DNA of 15,096 bases from Paramarasmius palmivorus (Eukaryota; Basidiomycota; Agaricomycetes; Agaricales; Marasmiaceae). The stretch is taken from NCBI GenBank assembly GCA_037176845.1, contig JAYKXP010000389.1, forward strand, positions 1 to 15,096. Reading direction: 5' to 3'. The notes under the pieces are model-generated. The model saw nothing but the letters and a program-made list of their open reading frames with translations, ran no database searches and was not told where the DNA came from. The position numbers and the translations under genes are program-made. Below are positions 1-7,546 of the stretch, piece after piece; position 1 is the first letter of the stretch, and each line of letters opens with the position of its first letter.

Positions 1-532
1 TGAGTGCGCTAGTTGAGCCAAAAGGATTGTACGGATATCCAAGCCCTAAGCTAGTCTAGGTGTTGAGCTGGTTAGCTGGTATGTGAGATAAAATGGGCGG
101 GATGGGTGTAGAGGCCGCATATATATGAGAAAGGGTAGAAGATCCGTATTGAGGCGTACACATCGACTTGTATGTGTTCTTGGGTAGGAAGAGGAATGAG
201 AAAGGAAACAATGAGCAAAAACGGTGTACACACCTTTCCCGGAAAGTAAATATCATGCCTAGGAATGGTTCCATTCTGCTGAGCTACCCGGCAGTATATT
301 AGCACTAAAAAATGAAAATGCAGTAATTACCACATACCGTTAGACTTGCAAAGAGAGGAAAGAGGGCCCCGAGAAATAGCCCGAGGAAAGAGATAAAACG
401 TGATCAAAATGGTGGTCGTTTTGTGACACGCGTCGGGGTAAATATTATTCACCAGCGCTGCATCCCTATGAACTTCCAACAACTTTACCTCTATTCCTAT
501 ACGCTAACCCATACCCTTGTGTCTCATGGTCC
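1..532. other. Upstream region without a recognisable gene
   Basis: I see no convincing coding region here. The short minus-strand frames at about 46-305 overlap one another, have biased composition and no splice-linked continuation. An A/T-rich patch (about 437-449, containing aaatatta) lies roughly 90 bp before the ATG of the NACHT relic and could be what is left of its promoter, but it is not a canonical TATA box. Confidence 0.4.
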
Positions 533-1884
533 ATGTCACACAGATTCATATCATCGGCTCACGACTTCTCCGTTCTTGGAGATCAATTCAATGTGATCGT
601 GGGCACCGATAACCGCGACTCGGGTGAGTGCAGACTATGTCGCCTTTTCTACCCAGCTTACCATGAAGAATAGAGCAAATGCACAGACTCCTGGCAAGAA
701 GAGCTGCTCCAAATGTTTTTCACGATTCAGAACAGCATTTTCCTCCGCCAAAGTTCCACCCAGGAACTCGCATTAAGCTCCTCGAGCAGCTGAATCATTG
801 GATTCGGGATAATACCAAACGAGCATGTTGCCTGTACAGACCTGCTGGGGTGGGCAAGTCTGCTGTAGCAAAATGCTTGTCGGAAGAGCATGTTCTCATA
901 TCGCTATCTCTGTGCAATGTGCTGGGGCCCATCATCATCGAAAAGATTCAGTCAAACCCTCACATCTTCAATACTTTCTTTGAAGAACAGTTTCTTGCGC
1001 TGATCATGGAGACATGCTCCAAAGTCAATGCAGCGGCTTGAGATGGTCTTCCAAATCTGGGCGTCATCGACGGTCTTGACGAGTGTGTTTATGCACCCTC
1101 ACAAGAAAGGTTGATCGCTATCTCTATTCCGCTATGCACCCTCATATTCCTCATACACACGCGTCGAGAGCCTCGGATCTACCGAGCGTTCAACAAGAAT
1201 GTGTTCACCCTGGTACTGGAGCATTTCACCCTTGGAAGCTCACCAGAGACAGCTCATGATATCGAGAGATATCTTCGTGACCGATTCCGAGTTCTCTGCT
1301 TAGAGCACCAGCGCTACGTCACATAGACTTGTCGTGGCCGGGAGAAGAAACAATCAGACTATTGGTTGAAAGGGCATGCAGTCAGTTTATCTTTGCAGCT
1401 ACTGTCATGAAATATCTCAAACGTGACGATGAATTACTGTTGGAACGTTTAAAGATTGTCCTTCGTATTCGTAGCGAAGACCTTCCTGCCTCTCCGTACC
1501 CCGATCTAGATCTTCTATATCGTCAGATCCTGTCAATGTGCACACAGTGGGACAAAGTTTCCAAGATCCTTTCTCCCCTTATCACGCCCAAGTACCACCC
1601 CGAGACAGGCTGGACTCGCGGAAGCCGCGTCGGCGTCCGTTCCACAGACAACCACCTCGTTTTAGCGTGGCCCAGAGACCAACTCGATGGCGACCTACAT
1701 TTTGGTTGGCGGTCTTCAATGTTCCTTGTGCTTCTCCTGAAGCTACAAAGGGGCGAAGTCCAGTCTTTTGTTTAGGTTGCATACTGTCATAGAAGTACCG
1801 ACAGATGAACGTCAGGACATAACTATCCTCCACGCTTCCCTTTCAGAATTTCTGTCAGATCCCACTCATTCGGGATCTATTTGA
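533..1884 (+). pseudogene. NACHT-domain NTPase (fungal NLR-like), decayed
   Basis: Remnant of a STAND-class NACHT NTPase, a family that in fungi acts as a nucleotide-dependent switch in non-self recognition. The first exon is probably 533-623 (starts MSHRFISSAHDFSV; the DFSVLGDQFNVI stretch resembles the usual start of these proteins). A 50-bp intron (624-673, GTGAGT..TAG, phase 1) joins it in frame to the block at 674. Residues about 51-63 carry the FPPPKFHPGTR motif. Walker A follows as RPAGVGKS (about 86-93), with the first Gly of GPAGxGKS replaced by Arg. The segment between Walker A and the ExF/EEQF block is much shorter than usual. A TGA at 1039-1041 interrupts the frame directly before Walker B, which reads GVIDGLDEC in the same frame. 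The frame then changes near 1300-1314 (continuing at LSWPGEETIRLLVERA) and again near 1768-1775 (continuing at HTVIEVPTDERQDITILHASLSEFL), both typical family motifs. Three separate disruptions plus the Walker A change make a functional product very unlikely. The C-terminal part beyond 1884 is not recognisable. Confidence 0.85.
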
Positions 1885-2055
1885 TCCATTCCCCGCCGCA
1901 ACTATCCTCATGAACTCGGGATACAAACCCAACATTGATGGTGTATTCGCACTCAGGTCGATTCTGAATACCTGGGAAGAGACTATTTCGTGGGCAAAGG
2001 TGTGTCTAGGAATCACATTGTTTCAACTGGGTGTGTGGCTGAACTATCTCATTAG

Positions 2056-2701
2056 ACTTTTGGATCAAGAATACTCAAAGCTTCCGTCCAGAGAACGGAG
2101 TCATTCTTACGTGCTCCAGTCATCGGAACACATGCAGGAAAACCCTGGTGCCATTCCGCGCATCTTCTAGAGGGTGCACTTGACGTGGATGAGACGGCTG
2201 TATGGTCACAACTTAACAATATCCCTTATCGTCGCCCTTGCAAGGAATGGGTCAATGCTTCTCCGCTGATAGTGCCCCTTGATACCCAAACACCACTTCC
2301 TGAGGCCTGGCGAAAGACAATCATCTCAAGCAAGGAGCGCGACACGTTCTATAACCTTTTCACTCACTTGTTCGACCTGGTGATGACGATGGTATTCAGA
2401 GATTAGTTCGAGATATTGAACGGGACACTTCTGAGAGTGTTGGTACCTTTGACTTCTTTGGTGTACGTGAGTTAGCTGTTTTCTCATCATTCCTCAGTAT
2501 TGATTCAAACCGTTCACTAGCGATGGCGTCTGTCGACCTTGAAAAGCATTGTGGGGGCTGGGTCGGGATGGTACTGTTCTAGGCCCAGTCGAGATACCCT
2601 TTTTGATTCCGACGCTTCCTATTCCTGGCAACCACTCAAGCTACTGGGTAGATGCACATGCCATGCACCAGACCACAGAGAAGATAACCGGCGCTGGCTG
2701 A
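2056..2701 (+). pseudogene. Unrecognised broken coding stretch
   Basis: I do not recognise the family. Coding character passes between frames. 2056-about 2380 is open and reads HLLEGALDVDETAVW, then KEWVNASPLIVPLDTQTPLPEAWR and FYNLFTHLFDL. From about 2380 a second frame reads DDDGIQRLVRDIERDTSES and continues as GVRELAVFSSFLSIDSNRSL to a TAG near 2580. A third frame reads GTVLGPVEIPFLIPTLPIPG and SSYWVDAHAMHQTTEKITGAG to a TGA at 2699-2701. These segments are amino-acid-like rather than random, which suggests one gene with at least two frameshifts. A competing view is an intron starting with GTACGTGAG near 2463 and ending CACTAG near 2520, which would open a different frame to 2736. I prefer the frameshift reading because the putative intron itself is open and protein-like. 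It could be the lost C-terminal part of the NACHT gene or a separate gene. Confidence 0.4.
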
Positions 2702-3560
2702 GTGTGAAAGATTTGAAGAAAGAGCAGGAGTTTTGACAAAGTTCTTATACTTTCTAGGACAAGACTCGTGCGTGTAACTCATATGTACATAGTCGATTCG
2801 ACGGTTCGAACAAGACCTGTCATCACCTTGCTTGTCAAGGTCCTTTGAATGTGTCCTAGAAATTGCATGCCTTTTTGTACATAAGTACAAAAAATGACAC
2901 GCGTATATGTCCTGAACCCGGCTCATTGACATCGCCCTCAAATTCTCCATGTTATCCCTCTGTGCGGACCTTTTCAGCGACACTGTCGAGGGATGTGAGA
3001 GACGAATCGGTGGCTGGCTGTGATTAACGCTGGTAGCTGACCTGTCACATTCGGAGGCATCGTGTTGTTGATCTCCACCCAGGACCTTAGGTGTGGTACT
3101 ACCCCTCATTATGAGCGCTATAGGTGCGTGGTGTATCTCTTTGTTACTTCTATAGACTGACTTTGATTGGAATAGGAATAGGATATATGTACTGCTATAC
3201 AACGTTAGCAATGCATATGCGATCTTCGACCATCTATCCTTGGTTTCGGAATTCAGCTTTTCCCTTCCATGAAGTTCCAGCGAATGCCCCTGAAGAAGCT
3301 GCAATATTCAGGGTAATTTACCGTCCATCAAAATCACGCAGAAGCCGCATTGAATGCCTTCCCGAACTCCTCAACAGGGCTACATAGATGTTGAAGGGGT
3401 CTAAGCTACCTCCGGGGGGTGTAGCGGTATCGACTATCACTGGGAATCCCACTGATAACGACCACCATCAAAAGCTCTCAGGCTTAACCACGTACTGTAC
3501 CACAATTCTCGTGGTATATCATACTATTAACCCATCTTTTGAAGCAAAACAACGCGTTGA
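2702..3560. other. Stretch without a supported gene
   Basis: A minus-strand frame of 222 codons spans about 3304-2636. Its composition (many His, Ser, Arg and Cys, no hydrophobic rhythm, no splice partners) looks like chance, and it overlaps the + strand relic. A + strand frame at 3124-3675, broken by a TAG at 3385-3387, is equally uninformative. I see no RNA gene or repeat here. Confidence 0.4.
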
Positions 3561-4397
3561 CATGCAGGATGTTCTGCCCTCTCACCGGTGCCCGACGAGC
3601 GCGTCATTAGCCTCCCCGATGGCATCATTTGCTCGCCAGATTCGGTCTTGGATATGGATTGAGGCGTCGCCATGAGAACACTGAGTCTAGGTGTGTACAG
3701 ACTATCGTACTTCGATTAAAAATGCTGACATTGGAACGAAAAGGATTAGAGCTCTCCGCGCCATTGGGATCGACTACCATCGACTTCCGGTCCTCGAGGG
3801 CAGGTTCTTTGGATACCTTTATTCTTCAGCATGAAGTTTTCAAGGAAGATATGTCCGAAGCAATCCAGCTACACGTCCGACAACACTATGGACTGGCTTG
3901 GGCTAGGAACTCCAACGATAACCTTCACCCTTCGCCTTACGAAGTTATTGTCGACATATTTATTCGACATCCTCTCGGAGTAATCGAAGAACAAGGCAGT
4001 GAAGATGGCCCAAGGAAGCGAGACCTCAATGCATTTACGTTCTGGTTCGGTATATCTTCAAGTTCTCTACCTCCTTCGCCTTACACTTATCTGACTCGCT
4101 GATCTGTTCCAAGTTCATGGGCTTCAGCATTAGCAAAGAGGCCAGAAAGACCTTCAGTGGATCATCTTGTACAGTCGTGACTTCAGCGGAGGTAGTATCG
4201 TCCGACACGGTCAACTCTTGTATATCGATTACGCAGCTGGATGTTCGATATCACGAAGCTTCAGTGCGCTCCCATTGTCATATACTACCTTTTCCCTTGA
4301 GAGGTATAATCTTCCTCGCCTTCTTTGCACTACACCACAAAGCCCATTTCGCTTGGCCCCCGACGCGGCTACAACGCGTCATGGTATGGGCACGTGA
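3561..4397 (+). pseudogene. Unrecognised broken coding stretch
   Basis: Protein-like segments occur in successive frames, all on the + strand. The first reads PDERVISLPDGIICSPDSVL (to about 3658). Near 3745-3835 two frames compete, one of them reading RALRAIGIDYHRLPVLEGRF. From about 3830 the frame gives HEVFKEDMSEAIQLHVRQHY, AWARNSNDNLHPSPYEVIVD and GPRKRDLNAFTFWFG. A shift near 4050-4100 gives SLICSKFMGFSISKEAR. A further shift near 4150 gives LQWIILYSRDFSGG and VRHGQLLYIDYAAG, running to a TGA at 4395-4397. I tested the obvious donor at 4050 with acceptors at 4113, 4127 and 4133. None restores the next frame, so a simple intron does not explain the change. I read this as one broken gene of unknown family. 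It might be an intact gene with introns I have missed. Confidence 0.4.
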
Positions 4398-4405
4398 GCG
4401 GATAA

Positions 4406-4414
4406 TTATATAAA
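4406..4414 (+). promoter_or_regulatory. TATA-like box of the six-exon gene
   Basis: The sequence ttatataaa lies 36 bp before the ATG at 4451, a spacing compatible with a short 5' UTR in a fungal gene. The preceding frame is closed by a TAA at 4403-4405, so this box lies between the broken upstream stretch and the gene it probably serves. Confidence 0.45.
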
Positions 4415-4450
4415 ACTCCTTACTGTAAAAATTCCCCGTCATTCTTTACG

Positions 4451-5709
4451 ATGAAGGTGCACCATGACCACAACATAGTGCAATGGGACTGTACACATTC
4501 CCACATGCTATCCAGCAAAGCCATCGTTGAAGGATGGGACACGTTTTTCTTCGTCACGGAACCCGTCCATCCCGGAAACCTTGCTATTGGTACGTCCCGC
4601 TCACTGGCTACGCAACCATGGGCCATGGCACAATTTGAACTTGTCTTGCTTCAGGCATCAATACAAGGCGATTTCATTTAACAAGGCGCGACGTGTTTCG
4701 TTGGCTCGGCCTCATAATCATGAACGATCCCAATGCGACTATGAGAGCCGTTCCCTGCCAAGTCGCGGATGATGGCATTTTGCTATATTCACCAACTTCA
4801 AGTCAAGATCAATCATGGGATAATCAAGACATTGATCCTGACAAGCTATGGGAACCGGGAAATTATCGCTTCCTGGAATTGGAACAAGATGGGTGTTACG
4901 GAATCGGTGGAGGATGCCCTGATACCTATGAACAATGGGAGAAGGTGAAGCGAAGGAAAATTGTGCGTAATTCACATTCTTGAGGACGCATTTCCCGCAC
5001 TGTTGACCTGATACCAATCATGAAAGTCTCCGATTTCCGGATATTTACCTACATGCTCCATCCAGCCTGAGGGTGCAAGGCAGAAAGACGACGCAGCCGC
5101 GATTTGGATTTTACCTCCCACCTTGTGTCCTTGGGTACGTGTACAAAGCACTAAGCTTCGTTGTTGACCCTAATATTTTAATATCTCAAGATGAACTCAG
5201 ATTTAGACAAGGATCGTTCCATCTGTATAGAAAATCTCATACTTCTCCCTGGCGCACTCGTGGATGATTTCCGAAGACAATGCTTTACTATCGACGTTAC
5301 TGTGAGTATGTACCCTCGTCCCAGTCCCAGTTTGAAGCTTACTCTTACTCCAGAGGAACAATCACATCATCACTTTCCCCACTATATCCGCGGAATCAGC
5401 AACCTTAGTAAAATGCTGTTCGCTTCAATTGACACAGGACAACTTACCATTCTTGCAGGCGCATTTCAGGCGCACTTTATGGGTACATTGTATGGGCGGT
5501 AATATTCTTCCAGAATATGAGGGACTGATCGACGAAAGAATCGAGAGCTTGCAGGAAGGTGATCCTACAGTTCCGGAGGACCCTTTGACTGTGGCGGTAC
5601 GTAGTTGGCTTATGAGGCAGGCTATGACCAACTTGTAGAATGAGAGCAAGGATTATAGTTCAAGTACCAGTCAGCATGGTATGCGAATCGAGGTATAACG
5701 GAGGCTTGA
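4451..5709 (+). CDS. Six-exon gene, HNH-nuclease-like protein (tentative), about 319 aa
   Basis: Six exons join into one open frame: 4451-4589, 4655-4962, 5027-5134, 5191-5301, 5354-5596 and 5659-5709. The introns are 65, 64, 56, 52 and 62 bp. Donors are GTACGT, GTGCGT, GTACGT, GTGAGT and GTACGT; acceptors are CAG, AAG, AAG, CAG and TAG. The first junction falls inside a codon, the others between codons. If the last intron is retained, a stop at 5636-5638 gives about 316 aa. The start is the first ATG after an in-frame TAA (4403) and the TATA-like box. Family assignment is by remembered pattern. Residues about 54-67 (FHLTRRDVFRWLGL) resemble the N-terminal part of basidiomycete HNH-domain proteins. 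About 186-300 follows their C-terminal half: a short ICIENLILLPGALVDDF, then CFTIDV, then FLQAHFRRTLWVHCMGG, where the family has a NGLLL..HxxFD block and FLREHFRQAVLxNMRG. The expected AAHI-type catalytic His appears as DAAAIWILPP (about 171-180), and the later H is also missing, so catalysis is doubtful. No signal peptide or membrane helix is seen. I am confident of the gene, not of its function. Confidence 0.7.
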
Positions 5710-5781
5710 TGACACCACGTATTTCTATTCTTTGAGGTATGAGTTGAATCTGGAGCTCAAATCAATCTTTCCGGTGTCACC

Positions 5782-5949
5782 ATGTCTGCCGGTGCGATGG
5801 AACAGCAGACACACTCACTCCCATATGCTATGCAGGAAAGCCATGAGCGAGGATTGGATTTGTTCTTCCGACCAGAGGTGATGATTCGACTTCGAATCTG
5901 GTCATCAGTTCGTTCCCGTTTGTTACCTTTGTGGCGCACTCGCGGGTAA
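5782..5949 (+). other. Possible 55-codon ORF overlapping a partial copy of the six-exon gene's first exon
   Basis: An ATG in good context (caccATGtctg) opens 55 codons (start MSAGAMEQQTHSLPYAMQES) to a TAA at 5947-5949. At the DNA level about 5805-5868 resembles 4485-4550 in exon 1 of the gene upstream: both contain a CAYATGCTAT.CAG.AAAGCCAT core followed by GGAT.GGA and a TTYTTC stretch. Small indels change the frame relative to exon 1. The copy therefore either encodes something different or is just a broken duplicate. A GTGATG donor at 5878 could end a first exon after about 32 codons, but I found no convincing partner exon. Confidence 0.3.
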
Positions 5950-6538
5950 AAACCATGCCTGATGAGAGGTGTTTTGAGCATCCTTTGGATCTCTAAGTGG
6001 TAATAAGCAACAGTAGCGCGTAGATAGAGATGATCAAAAACTCGTACAGTCGCAGACTCGTCACTTGGACCATATCCCAAATTCGTTGTGCCCGTGCCAT
6101 CTCGTGTCGCGGCCTTGGTATACAGTAGCTTGTTGTTGTTCTAAATGACATCCGAGCCTGACCCTGCCTGTGAGTTCTTGTCTCTTCAGAGCCAGTGGTC
6201 AAGGAATTGAGACGATGATCGAAGCGGAAAACGCGAGTCCGTGACTCGACCGTGACCGTGACGTGTTACTTCTGCTCTTCCCCAACACGTTGATCCCTCG
6301 AATTCACGAGCTCAGCGGATAGCTATCGGTTGCCTGGACTCGAGAGTGAGTTCCAACTTTCAAGCTATTTCAAGCCTGTTATAGAAGCCACTGACAGTCT
6401 ATCATGCAGCACTCTTGACCTATACTTAGTCCTCTCAGCAAACGATCAGGCCTCAGGGTCAGTACTCGTTAACGTTCCTCCCCTTTTTGTCGCGTTTTTA
6501 CTCACGCATGTTCATAGGCGTATGAATAGCGGTAGTAA
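5950..6538 (+). other. Mostly non-coding, with one plausible intron
   Basis: I find no gene with a start codon here. A good intron candidate is 6346-6409 (GTGAGT, CTGAC branch, CAG). The short frame after it (THLDL-like, reading LDLYLVLSANDQASG) can only be entered from an upstream frame that has no ATG. A second acceptor-like TTCATAG lies at 6511-6517. These may be 5' exons of the gene that is open from 6539, now damaged or too short to resolve. Confidence 0.3.
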
Positions 6539-7501
6539 CAACCTCGCGCATTCCCAGCTTCAGCCTTTCGAAGCTCCTTATTGCACCCAATCTACATACC
6601 TGATAAAGTATCCGAATCGGATGTACAATCGCCTATACTGCCAACTATTCGTCTATTTCTTGACTCGCAACCCGTCCCTTTCCCATCCCGTCCTCCAATT
6701 CTCTCAAAGACCGGATCCAGAGCCATCTTTGTCTCAAGTCATCTCCCCAATCTCGTTGGATTGGGAACATCCAGTGATCATGTAATCGATGCCGGTGGTA
6801 TAGGCCCAGTCTTGGACTCACAAAGAGAGAGCGCCGTTGCACAACAGGTCCTTACTGAGATTGGGCTAGAAATGGGAAGGTTGCTATGCGGTGACGCAGT
6901 GAGGGTATGTAGTACACCTAGAGACTGAAACTCTAGCTTTCGCGCGGTGCACATGAAAGCATCTGCTAACTCGGATCGGTAGCAGGGGCAATCATGCCTG
7001 AAGCGGTCAACATCAACCCAAACACACCCCTTCGATGTGCCGTGTCAGACACGCTCGGGAAACCGATGGAAGATACATTCTTGGACAGGATAAAGAGGTG
7101 AGGTCGTATGATTCTGATGTACTATTGGTGCTGATTTTACCGTTCTTCCTTTCACTAGCATTGGCAGGAAGAGTCTTCTACACGACTTCGACACTTCAAG
7201 CTTGCCTCTCGCCAGACCAGTTGCTGTGTATACAATGGCCACAGAACCCAAACAGCACGTTCGCGCGGGCTACTTCGACTGGTAAGGTGCGTCTGTGCGC
7301 TTCCGTTCTCTACATCAACCTAGATAGACTAACTTATTTCTTAGCCATACCCTTTCACGAGTTTCCACCGGCGGGGTTATTTCTTCGTTTCTCCGAGTGG
7401 AATTTGCTTGCAGCCATGGTTTTACACACGATAGTATGTACAAGGTGCAACATACAATAGTATCATGTACAATACATACCTCAAGAATCGTAACTGGATG
7501 A
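6539..7501 (+). CDS. Unrecognised spliced gene (5' end unresolved)
   Basis: The 3' part is a consistent spliced frame. An exon containing ATG 6994 (MPEAVNINPNTPLRCAVS) runs to 7097. An intron follows at 7098-7167 (GTGAGG..CAG). The next exon, 7168-7281, reads KSLLHDFDTSSLPLARPVAV and EPKQHVRAGYFD. The intron 7282-7344 (GTAAGG, GACTAAC branch, TTAG) leads to the last exon, 7345-7501, ending HTSRIVTG then TGA. From ATG 6994 this gives about 124 aa. Upstream, 6539-6904 is also open and protein-like (SRAIFVSSHLPNLVGLG, DAGGIGPVLDSQRESAVAQQ). An intron with a CTAAC branch ending CAG at 6985 lies between them. Only the weak donor GTGACG at 6891 keeps the frame. The stronger donors at 6899 and 6905 do not. 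No ATG opens the upstream frame. Either the gene begins at 6994, or a 5' exon has been lost or missed. No domain or membrane helix is recognised. Confidence 0.5.
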
Positions 7502-7546
7502 TGAATAAGATTGTTCTCGTTCGTCCAGTGACAGTATGACGGCAGG

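Noticed and set aside
250..300. tRNA-like string on the minus strand (GCCGGGTAGCTCAGCAGAATGG)
   Set aside because: It looks like a tRNA 5' half with an A box, but I could not find a matching anticodon arm, T arm or acceptor 3' strand within a normal length.
2463..2522. Intron candidate with GTACGTGAG donor and CACTAG acceptor
   Set aside because: The candidate interval is itself open and protein-like in the frame that comes before it, so I regard it as coding rather than intronic, with low certainty.
2636..3304. Minus-strand open frame of 222 codons
   Set aside because: Composition is unlike a folded protein, it has no recognisable motif or splice partner, and it overlaps a + strand coding relic; a chance frame is more likely.
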